This document shows, in pieces, positions 34,235-41,827 of a stretch of 64,000 bases of DNA. The stretch comes from Dyadobacter crusticola DSM 16708. GTDB lineage: Bacteria; Bacteroidota; Bacteroidia; Cytophagales; Spirosomataceae. Location of the stretch: positions 401,526 to 465,525 of the forward strand of contig NZ_JNJB01000008.1 of assembly GCF_000701505.1 (NCBI RefSeq). The letters run 5' to 3'. The notes under the pieces were generated by a model. That model had not been told where the DNA came from, made no database searches, and saw nothing but the letters and a program-made list of their open reading frames with translations. Numbering within the stretch: position 1 is the first letter of the stretch; every line of letters starts with the position of its first letter. The position numbers and the translations under genes are program-made.

Positions 34235-35488
34235 ATGTCGAGACGAACCATTCAATCACTCACCGTTTTTTCTGCGCTCCTGATTATAGGCGTGGTAATC
34301 ACGCAGATTTTTTGGGTAAAACAGGCGCTCGATCTCCGGCACAGGCAGTTTAACCAGAATGCGCACGTTGCTTTACAGGATGTGGCTGCCAAGCTGGCCA
34401 AAGTCAATGGGGTAATGCAAACCAGCAACCCGGTTGAGCAGCTTTCGCCCGAGTATTTTCTCGTTAATACCAATTCCACCACGCAGCCGGACCTGCTGGA
34501 AGTTTTTATCAAGGATAGTTTTCAAAAACATAATCTCATCGCAGATTTTGAAGTGGGCATTTACGATTGTACCACCAACAGAATGCGGTATGGCATGTCG
34601 CTGAGCACTAAAACCAATGCGAAACTTCCTGCCACAACTGCCAATTTTATCAAAACAGATAAGTATCCCTACTATTTCGGGGTCCGTTTTCCGGAGCAGG
34701 AAACCTACTTTGCAGGCAGCATCAACCGCGCCATCTGGTCGTCGGTGCTGGTGCTGGTGGCAGTTTCGCTTTTCGCGTATGCATTATTTGTGATTTTGAG
34801 ACAAAAGCAGCTGTCGGAAGTGCAGCGCGATTTTGTCAATAACATGACCCACGAATTGCAGACGCCGATTTCAACAATCCGCATTGCTGCCGATGTGCTT
34901 AATTCCGACCATATTATCACGCAGCCGCAACGGCACAAAAGGTATGTTCAGATCGTGCAGGACGAGATCCTGCGTTTGCAGGGACAGGTAGAAATGGTCC
35001 TTTCAATGGCGAAAGCTGAACGTAACGTACTGACTTTGCAGAAGGAAACAGTTCACGTAAACGAAATGATTCAGTCCATTCTGCTTCCATTTGAAGGAAA
35101 GGTGAAGTTTCAGGACCAAACGGAAAATAACGTGATTGAAACCGACCCATTTCACTTCCGTTGCATGATCAACAACCTGATTGATAATGCATTGAAATAT
35201 TCAGACGATGATCCCGAAGTGAATGTGGCAACTTATAATCAAGGTAAATGTCTGATCATCGAAGTCCGCGACCAAGGTATCGGCATTGCGCCGGAGTATC
35301 AGAAAAAGATTTTCAACCAGTTTTTCCGCATTCCCTACGGCGATGTACATAATGTAAAAGGCTTCGGAATAGGGCTGAGCTATGTGAAACAAATTGTGCG
35401 GGCGCACCGTTGGAAGCTCGAACTGGAAAGTACATTAGGCAAGGGAAGCACGTTTAAAATCTCAATTCCCCAGAAACAACACGCATGA
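34235..35488 (+). CDS. Sensor histidine kinase
   Basis: 417 residues. TM1 at about 9-28, a periplasmic sensor of about 135 residues with no recognised domain, TM2 at about 167-188, then HisKA with the phospho-accepting H206 in NNMTHELQTPIS, and HATPase_c with the N box (NNLIDNALKYS), G1 (VRDQGIGIAP) and G2 (GFGIGLSYVK). No HAMP domain is visible between TM2 and the kinase core. It overlaps the response regulator gene by 4 nt (ATGA), a typical translational coupling. Confidence 0.95.
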   Translation: MSRRTIQSLTVFSALLIIGVVITQIFWVKQALDLRHRQFNQNAHVALQDVAAKLAKVNGVMQTSNPVEQLSPEYFLVNTNSTTQPDLLEVFIKDSFQKHNLIADFEVGIYDCTTNRMRYGMSLSTKTNAKLPATTANFIKTDKYPYYFGVRFPEQETYFAGSINRAIWSSVLVLVAVSLFAYALFVILRQKQLSEVQRDFVNNMTHELQTPISTIRIAADVLNSDHIITQPQRHKRYVQIVQDEILRLQGQVEMVLSMAKAERNVLTLQKETVHVNEMIQSILLPFEGKVKFQDQTENNVIETDPFHFRCMINNLIDNALKYSDDDPEVNVATYNQGKCLIIEVRDQGIGIAPEYQKKIFNQFFRIPYGDVHNVKGFGIGLSYVKQIVRAHRWKLELESTLGKGSTFKISIPQKQHA

Positions 35489-36171
35489 AAAAACGAATCC
35501 TGTACGCAGAAGACGATCCAAACCTGGCATTCGCGACCAAAGACAATCTGGAAGAATATGATTATGAGGTGATTCACGCCTCCGACGGCGCAGAGGCGCT
35601 CGACTTCTTTGGCAAAGAACATTTCGATATCTGCGTGCTGGATATTATGCTTCCCAAAATGGACGGTTTTACGCTGGCCGAAAAAATCAGGGCTGCTGAC
35701 AGCCAGGTTCCCATTCTTTTCCTCTCGGCCCGCTCATTGCAGGAAGACAAGATCAAAGGTTTGCGGCTCGGCGCCGACGATTATGTTACCAAACCTTTCA
35801 GTATCGAGGAATTGAAGCTGCGGATCGACGTTTTTTTACGCCGCAGCAAATCGGAACAACCTGCGCCTGTAAAGTCGAATTCCAGCAAGGTTGGACAATA
35901 CGCATTTGATTTTCAAAAGCTTACATTGAACCTGAACGGAGCTAGTCAAAATCTTACATTCCGGGAAGCAGAGGTTTTGAAGTACCTGGCCGAGCGCCCG
36001 GACCAGGTAATCCGCCGGGACGAACTTTTGAAGGCGATCTGGGGAGACGATGATTATTTCATGGGGCGAAGCCTCGATGTTTTTATATCAAGATTGAGAA
36101 AATACCTGTCTGCTGACCCGGAAATCCGCATTGACAATGTCCACGGAGTTGGGTTCAGAATGCGTTGGTAA
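35485..36171 (+). CDS. OmpR-family response regulator
   Basis: 228 residues. N-terminal receiver with the acidic pair in YAEDDPNLAF, phospho-acceptor D53 in CVLDIMLPKMDG, and K in DDYVTKPFS; C-terminal winged helix (FREAEVLKYLAERPDQVIRRDELLKAIWG, loosely 155-225) that binds DNA. Partner of the kinase encoded just upstream. Target genes unknown; the inverted repeat at the operon promoter may be its own site (inference). Confidence 0.95.
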   Translation: MKKRILYAEDDPNLAFATKDNLEEYDYEVIHASDGAEALDFFGKEHFDICVLDIMLPKMDGFTLAEKIRAADSQVPILFLSARSLQEDKIKGLRLGADDYVTKPFSIEELKLRIDVFLRRSKSEQPAPVKSNSSKVGQYAFDFQKLTLNLNGASQNLTFREAEVLKYLAERPDQVIRRDELLKAIWGDDDYFMGRSLDVFISRLRKYLSADPEIRIDNVHGVGFRMRW

Positions 36172-36202
36172 TATGATTTTTAAAAAATTTCTATCACTCA
36201 CA

Positions 36203-36234
36203 TTTGTTCAGAATAAATTAATTACACATCTTTG
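36203..36234 (+). promoter_or_regulatory. rpmB promoter (-33 TTTG, -7 CATCTTTG)
   Basis: TTTG at 36203-36206, 20-nt spacer, CATCTTTG at 36227-36234 (one mismatch to TAnnTTTG). Confidence 0.55.
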
Positions 36235-36262
36235 CACCCTCATTTGGAAAAATTGCAAGGTT

Positions 36263-36502
36263 ATGGCTAAGGTTTGTCAAATTACAGGTAAAAGAACTCG
36301 CGTTGGAAATAACGTTTCTCACGCTAACAATAAAACAAAGCGCAAATTCTTCCCGAATTTGCAGAAGAAACGTTTCTTCCTTCCTTCATCAGGAGAGTGG
36401 GTTACGTTGAAAGTAGCAACATCAGCTCTTCGTACCATCAATAAAAACGGTATCGAAGCAACTATACAGAAAGCATACGACAAAGGAACACTTACGTTCT
36501 AA
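36263..36502 (+). CDS. rpmB: 50S ribosomal protein L28
   Basis: 79 residues from the ATG at 36263. Begins MAKVCQITGKRTRVGNNVSHANN, the L28 signature, and continues KRKFFPNLQKKRFFLP. The CxxC zinc pairs of some L28 forms are absent (one Cys only), so this is the zinc-free type. Component of the large ribosomal subunit. In many Bacteroidota rpmG follows directly; here rpmB has its own promoter and a hairpin terminator right after it. Confidence 0.97.
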   Translation: MAKVCQITGKRTRVGNNVSHANNKTKRKFFPNLQKKRFFLPSSGEWVTLKVATSALRTINKNGIEATIQKAYDKGTLTF

Positions 36503-36523
36503 GGATTTTACGAATTTATTTTT

Positions 36524-36556
36524 AAAGGACTTCTTTTTATCGGGAAGTCCTTTTTT
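36524..36556 (+). terminator. rpmB terminator
   Basis: Perfect 10-bp stem, AAAGGACTTC with GAAGTCCTTT, followed by Ts. Confidence 0.8.
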
Positions 36557-36589
36557 CGTGCACTTACCTTAATACATTAAATTGTCTGC

Positions 36590-37078
36590 ATGACCGGCTC
36601 CGGAAAGATATTCCTGTTACTAGGCTCTAATCTGGGCGACCGTGCCGCTATCTTGAAGCAGGCCAGAGAAATGATCGCGGAAATCGCGCCGATCATTTCC
36701 GAATCCTCTATTTACGAAACCGAGCCTTGGGGAATCACCGATCAGCCTGCATTCCTGAATCAGGTCATTGAAGTGAGATCCGCTGAGGAACCAGAGCTGC
36801 TTCTCACTCATTTACTGCAGATCGAGCAGGAACTCGGTCGTGTCCGGAAAGTAAGGTGGGGCGCGCGGCTGATCGATATTGATATGCTGTACTACGGCGA
36901 CACAATCCTTGAAAACACCACACTCACTTTGCCACATCCCCGCATTAAAGAACGTAGGTTTACATTAGTCCCACTCTCAGAGATAGCAGCCGATTTTTTG
37001 GACCCGAAATTAAAAAAGCCGGTTAGCCAGTTACTCGGAGAATGTACCGACCCAAGTCAAGCATCAAGATATTCTTGA
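36590..37078 (+). CDS. folK: 2-amino-4-hydroxy-6-hydroxymethyldihydropteridine diphosphokinase
   Basis: 162 residues. Transfers pyrophosphate from ATP to the pterin alcohol in folate synthesis. Landmarks: FLLLGSNLGDR at the start, SSIYETEPWGITDQPAFLNQV, the metal-binding RLIDIDMLYYGD, and LPHPRIKERRFTLVPLSEIA. Full length and undamaged. Other folate genes are not nearby. A 228-nt gap with no gene follows before the TonB receptor. Confidence 0.95.
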   Translation: MTGSGKIFLLLGSNLGDRAAILKQAREMIAEIAPIISESSIYETEPWGITDQPAFLNQVIEVRSAEEPELLLTHLLQIEQELGRVRKVRWGARLIDIDMLYYGDTILENTTLTLPHPRIKERRFTLVPLSEIAADFLDPKLKKPVSQLLGECTDPSQASRYS

Positions 37079-37306
37079 AATAATTATATCAAAAGAATGT
37101 GCTTTGGTTTTCCTGCATTGACCATTGACTCCATTTTTTAGTCAGTTCATCACTTTTTTCTATCAACATACCGCCTTTAAACCTTGTTTTGTTGCCGGTA
37201 AGCTCAATGAATACAACATTTATCCTTTTTAGTAAAGGGGATTCTGCTTTTGAGTTGTCAATCTTTTGAATAGAAAAAATTCAATATCCGAACGAAAATC
37301 ACGTCC

Positions 37307-39673
37307 ATGAAAAACAAAACATTCTACCTGTTATTAATGCTGATCGGCACTTGCCTGCATGTATCTGCTCAGAGCCGGCACACGGTAAGCGGGTATGTCA
37401 AAGACCAGGCTAATGGAGAAGGGCTGATAGGCGTTTCCGTTTACGTACGGGAAGCTTCCACCGGCGTGGTGACCAATCCCTACGGTTTTTACTCCATTAC
37501 CCTGCCCGATGGAGCTTACACGCTTGTTTTCAGCTACATTGGCTATCAAAAAGTAACCAGGGAAGTGACTCTGGATGCTGATAAGACGATCAGCATTGAA
37601 ATGGAAGACGAGAGCAATCAATTGCAGGAAGTGACCGTTTCCACGCAGCGGGAAGACGAAAACGTTCGCAGTATAGAAATGTCGGTGAATAAGGTGGAAA
37701 TGAAAACCATTCGCAAAATGCCTGCATTACTTGGTGAAGTAGATCTGATCCGCAGCATTCAGCTGCTGCCTGGTGTTACCACAGTCGGTGAGGGCGCGTC
37801 GGGTTTCAATGTACGTGGCGGGGATGTTTCCCAAAACCTTGTTTTGCTTGACGAAGCACCTGTTTATAACTCCTCCCACCTTTTCGGATTTTTCTCGGTC
37901 TTCAATCCTGATGCTGTGAAAGATGTGAAACTGATCAAAGGCGGGATTCCGGCGCAGTACGGTGGAAGGATATCGTCTATTCTGGATGTGAGGATGAAAG
38001 AAGGTAATTCAAAAAAACGCGAGGTGAATGGCGGGATCGGTACCATTTTCTCGCGACTTACCTACGAGCAGCCTTTTGCCAAAGGAAAAGGATCCTTCAT
38101 TGTTGCCGGCCGGAGGTCTTACATTGATATCCTCGCAAAGCCATTCCTGAATTCTGACCTGCGCGATTCTAAATTTTACTTTTACGATCTGACGGCGAAA
38201 GTCAACTACCAGCTTGGCGACAAGGATACTTTTTATGCTTCGGGTTATTTTGGTAAAGACGTTTTCGGCGGCGGCGATTTTGGTTTTGGCTGGGGAAATG
38301 CAACTGCCACCGGTCGCTGGAACCACATTTTCTCTAATAAGCTCTTCATGAATTTGACGGGCTATTACAGCAATTACGATTATTCGCTCGGGCAGAATGT
38401 AAATGATCCGAAAGCAAAAGACAGGTTTGACTGGAAATCAAAGATCATCAGTACCAGCTTGAAACCAGATTTCACCTTTTACCTCACACCGAATAACCAG
38501 CTTACTTTCGGCGGGCAATACATTTATTATGATACCCGCCCGGGCCGCGCAGTCGCAGTGTCGGAAGGAGAAGAGACCGATATTAGTCTTGACCCAAAAT
38601 ACGCGGACGAATCCGCACTCTATATCGGAAACGAGCAGAAGTTATCTGACCGCATTTCATTGCAGTATGGTATCCGGTACTCTTACTTCCGCAGCCTGGG
38701 GCCCGGTACTGAATATGATTATTATACCGATGAGGTCGGCAAACGCAAGACCCCTATTTTCCCCGGAACGCAGTACAAAAGAGGTGATGTAATCAAAAGT
38801 TATGGAAACTGGGAGCCTCGGGCGTCATTGAATATCGGGGTAAGTTCCAATGCATCTATCAAAGCCAGCTACAACCGCACGGCGCAGTACCTGCATTTAC
38901 TTTCCAATACCGCAGCAGCATCGCCGCTGGACGTCTGGACTTTGAGCTCGCCCATTATCCAGCCGGAAAAAGCTGATCAGGTTGCATTGGGCTGGTTTCA
39001 GAACTTAAAGGATAATATGTATGAAGCCTCAGTGGAGGTTTATTACAAAAAGCTGTACAACCAGATCGACTACGTTCCAGCATCAGATCTGTTGCTTAAC
39101 CAATTTGTTGCAGGAGATTTGCTTTTCGGTAAAGGCCGCGCCTACGGTGCTGAGTTCTATCTGAAGAAAAATAAGGGAAAACTGACCGGCTGGATCAGCT
39201 ATACATTGTCCCGCACAGAAAGGCAGGTAGAAAGCATTAACAACAATAACTGGTTCCCTGCCCGCTTTGACAAGCCACATAACTTCACTTCTGTCGCTAT
39301 TTACGAAATGAGCAAGCGCCTGTCGCTCTCCGCCAACTTCACGGTTACATCAGGAACACCTGCCACTTTCCCGACCAATCGCTGGGAATTCAATGGCTGG
39401 CCGGTGGGTAACAACTATGACAATGCAAGAAACAACAACCGCATTCCCGCATATCACCGGCTCGACCTAGCAGCAACTTTGAAAGCAAAGCGAAAGCTCT
39501 TTAAGACCGGCGAAGGTGAATGGGTTCTTTCTGTTTATAATGTATACAACCGCCGTAATCCATTCTCGGTTTATACCCGGGCGAATGAAGATACTCCGCT
39601 GAAAACGGAAGCTGTGCGCTATGCAGTAATAGGTAGCTTTATCCCTGCGATTACCTACAATTTCAAATTTTAA
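37307..39673 (+). CDS. TonB-dependent receptor with CarboxypepD_reg-like domain
   Basis: 788 residues. Signal peptide (1-21), a carboxypeptidase-regulatory-like beta domain (about 24-105, SGYVKDQANGEGLIGVSVYV), a plug domain (about 120-235, with GEGASGFNVRGGDVSQNLVLLDEAPVYN in overlapping pieces) and a 22-strand outer-membrane barrel ending in aromatic ITYNFKF. Imports a large substrate with TonB energy; the ligand is unknown. It is not a SusC-type receptor with SusD: the next gene, 15 nt downstream, is a DUF4249 lipoprotein, a recurring partner of such receptors in Cytophagales. Confidence 0.93.
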   Translation: MKNKTFYLLLMLIGTCLHVSAQSRHTVSGYVKDQANGEGLIGVSVYVREASTGVVTNPYGFYSITLPDGAYTLVFSYIGYQKVTREVTLDADKTISIEMEDESNQLQEVTVSTQREDENVRSIEMSVNKVEMKTIRKMPALLGEVDLIRSIQLLPGVTTVGEGASGFNVRGGDVSQNLVLLDEAPVYNSSHLFGFFSVFNPDAVKDVKLIKGGIPAQYGGRISSILDVRMKEGNSKKREVNGGIGTIFSRLTYEQPFAKGKGSFIVAGRRSYIDILAKPFLNSDLRDSKFYFYDLTAKVNYQLGDKDTFYASGYFGKDVFGGGDFGFGWGNATATGRWNHIFSNKLFMNLTGYYSNYDYSLGQNVNDPKAKDRFDWKSKIISTSLKPDFTFYLTPNNQLTFGGQYIYYDTRPGRAVAVSEGEETDISLDPKYADESALYIGNEQKLSDRISLQYGIRYSYFRSLGPGTEYDYYTDEVGKRKTPIFPGTQYKRGDVIKSYGNWEPRASLNIGVSSNASIKASYNRTAQYLHLLSNTAAASPLDVWTLSSPIIQPEKADQVALGWFQNLKDNMYEASVEVYYKKLYNQIDYVPASDLLLNQFVAGDLLFGKGRAYGAEFYLKKNKGKLTGWISYTLSRTERQVESINNNNWFPARFDKPHNFTSVAIYEMSKRLSLSANFTVTSGTPATFPTNRWEFNGWPVGNNYDNARNNNRIPAYHRLDLAATLKAKRKLFKTGEGEWVLSVYNVYNRRNPFSVYTRANEDTPLKTEAVRYAVIGSFIPAITYNFKF

Positions 39674-39688
39674 ACCGGCCATTGAAAC

Positions 39689-40612
39689 ATGAAATATTTT
39701 AAGATATCCATTATAAAATTTAGTGCATTGATCGCATTCCTGGGTGTTTTTCTCACCGGATGTGAAGATGTGATCGACCTGGAAACGCAAAGCGGACCGC
39801 CTCAGCTGGTCGTCGAGGGGTGGCTCACCAACGAGGTAGGCCCGCAAACAATCAAGCTGACCTGGTCGGCAAGCTACTTCGACAATACACCGGCCAAGCC
39901 CGTGCTCGACGCAGAAGTAAGTGTAAAAGATGATCAGGGAGTGATATATGAGTTTAAAGATGTAGCTGGCAATGGAAATTATGTCTGGCAAAAAACCGGC
40001 GACACGCTGGGCCACATCGGGCGCACTTATACATTGACTATCAAGCAAGGTACTGAGACTTTCACATCTACCACGGAGCTGAAACGGGTCCCGCCAGTAG
40101 ATTCTATTGTTTACACCAAGGAAAAGCTGCCTTTTGAGCCTGATAAAGGACCGAGGGAGGGATATGTAGCCGAGTTCTATGCCCGCGATTTCGTTGGCGA
40201 GGGTGATACCTATTGGATCAAACCGGTACTGAAAGGCAAGCCAAGGGTAGACAAGGCTGTAAATATTTCCATTGCCTACGATGCAGCATTCGGCGCAGGC
40301 GCACCCTCGGACGGTCTGATCTTCATTTTGCCGCTCCGCCAATCGATTACCATTGACTCGCTGTACTCAGCCGGCGACCAGGTGGGTGTTGAGCTGCACA
40401 GTATCACGAATGAGGCTTTTGAATTTTTGAAACAAATCCGGGAGCAAGCCGGGAATGGTGGGCTTTTCGCCACTCCGATCGCAAACGTGCGTTCCAACAT
40501 AATCAATACAAATGCCTCCGGCAGCAAAGCGCTGGGCTTTTTCGGCGCGTCGGCAGTAAGCAGGATGGAAACTACCATTATTCCGGAAAAAGCACGTCCG
40601 GACGACAAATAG
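39689..40612 (+). CDS. DUF4249 lipoprotein, receptor partner
   Basis: 307 residues. Lipoprotein signal with the cysteine in FLTGCEDVIDL, then the DUF4249 opening QLVVEGWLTNEVGPQTIKLTWSASYF (in pieces) and a beta-rich body. Family members are surface or periplasmic lipoproteins encoded directly after TonB-dependent receptors, presumed ligand-binding or receptor-plugging. Its start lies 15 nt after the receptor, and a strong terminator follows, so the two form an operon. Confidence 0.88.
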   Translation: MKYFKISIIKFSALIAFLGVFLTGCEDVIDLETQSGPPQLVVEGWLTNEVGPQTIKLTWSASYFDNTPAKPVLDAEVSVKDDQGVIYEFKDVAGNGNYVWQKTGDTLGHIGRTYTLTIKQGTETFTSTTELKRVPPVDSIVYTKEKLPFEPDKGPREGYVAEFYARDFVGEGDTYWIKPVLKGKPRVDKAVNISIAYDAAFGAGAPSDGLIFILPLRQSITIDSLYSAGDQVGVELHSITNEAFEFLKQIREQAGNGGLFATPIANVRSNIINTNASGSKALGFFGASAVSRMETTIIPEKARPDDK

Positions 40613-40633
40613 CAAATCTGTTCCGTTCTGATC

Positions 40634-40670
40634 AAAAACCGCTGGCAAGCACATTCGCCAGCGGTTTTTT
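40634..40670 (+). terminator. TonB receptor operon terminator
   Basis: Perfect 13-bp stem (AAAAACCGCTGGC with its complement), 10-nt loop, ending in a run of Ts. Confidence 0.85.
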
Positions 40671-40696
40671 AGTATATTTCATTTTTGTAAAAAGCT

Positions 40697-41818
40697 ATGA
40701 AAAAGTCACTCCTCCTCCTGCTGGTGATGCTGCCGGCGTTATCCTTTGCACAAAAAAGAGCCCGTGAGCTGGGCATCAAAATTGGTGTACTTCCCACAGG
40801 CGCCATGAATGCGATCACAGATGTTGCCGGTGTGAAAGTGGGCCAGGTTACACTTATTGAGGGAGCTGACATTCGCACCGGGGTCACTGCTATCATTCCG
40901 CACGAGGGCAATTTGTTTCAGCAAAAAGTACAGGCTGCAATGTATATCGGCAATGGTTTTGGTAAAATGACCGGCTTTTCGCAGGTGGAGGAGCTGGGTA
41001 CAATGGAGTCGCCAATCGTACTGACCAATACTTTGAGCGTACCCACAGCTGCTGACGCCATTATTGATTGGACCTTGGGGCAAAAAGGCAATGAGAATGT
41101 AAGGTCGGTAAACCCGGTAGTAGGTGAAACAAATGACGGTTTTTTAAATGATATACGTGGCCGACATGTTCGTAAGGAGCACGTACTGAATGCGTTGGCA
41201 CAAGCTGAAAATGGTCTCGTGCAAGAAGGAAATGTAGGTGCAGGTACCGGCACTGTTTGTTTCAACTGGAAAGGCGGGATCGGAACTGCCTCGCGCAAAT
41301 TGACTCAAAAGCTGGGCGGGTACACTGTCGGCGTGTTGGCACAAACCAACTTTGGCGGGGTATTGCAGGTAAATGGTGTCCCTGTTGGTGAGGAACTGGG
41401 CAAATACGCATTCAAGGAAACTCTGGACAAATCATCTGACGGTTCCTGTATGATGATCCTGGCGACCGATGCGCCACTTGACTCCCGGAATTTGAAAAGA
41501 CTGGCTAAGCGGGTAATAATGGGAATGGCACAAACCGGCGGCATTGCGTCCAATGGGAGCGGTGATTATGTAATCGCATTTTCTACTGCCAATAAAGTGC
41601 TGCACGACGCGCCTGAGCCCACTGCAGCTGCCACTTTTCTAAGCAACGATTATATATCACCCTTGTTTCTGGCAGCTATCGAGTCAACCGAAGAAGCGAT
41701 TATCAATTCACTTTTGATGGCCAGGACTTCCGAGGGGACTCAGGGACACAAAGTGGAAGAGCTCCCGAAAGAGAAGTTGCTCGAAATCATGCGGAAATAC
41801 GGTCGCTTGAAAGAATAA
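40697..41818 (+). CDS. P1 family (DmpA-like) peptidase, secreted
   Basis: 373 residues with a signal peptide (1-19, ending SFAQ), so periplasmic or secreted. Family S58/P1 aminopeptidases self-cleave before a Ser that becomes the N-terminal nucleophile; here the site is ASNG|SGDYVIAFS, with S288. Other landmarks are GVTAIIPHEG, NDGFLNDIRG and VGAGTGTVCFNWKGG. It removes N-terminal residues, in some members D-amino or beta-amino acids. Monocistronic, ending 9 nt before the convergent haem protein gene. Confidence 0.88.
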   Translation: MKKSLLLLLVMLPALSFAQKRARELGIKIGVLPTGAMNAITDVAGVKVGQVTLIEGADIRTGVTAIIPHEGNLFQQKVQAAMYIGNGFGKMTGFSQVEELGTMESPIVLTNTLSVPTAADAIIDWTLGQKGNENVRSVNPVVGETNDGFLNDIRGRHVRKEHVLNALAQAENGLVQEGNVGAGTGTVCFNWKGGIGTASRKLTQKLGGYTVGVLAQTNFGGVLQVNGVPVGEELGKYAFKETLDKSSDGSCMMILATDAPLDSRNLKRLAKRVIMGMAQTGGIASNGSGDYVIAFSTANKVLHDAPEPTAAATFLSNDYISPLFLAAIESTEEAIINSLLMARTSEGTQGHKVEELPKEKLLEIMRKYGRLKE

Positions 41819-41827
41819 CCTGCTCTG

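Noticed and set aside
37079..37306. Gap before the TonB receptor, examined for a small gene, riboswitch or FecR/sigma pair
   Set aside because: No open frame of credible length, no conserved riboswitch shape that I recognise, and only AT-rich leader sequence.
39467..40342. 291-codon antisense open frame across the TonB receptor and DUF4249 genes
   Set aside because: It spans the end of one gene and the start of the next on the other strand, with no family match and an unlikely composition.
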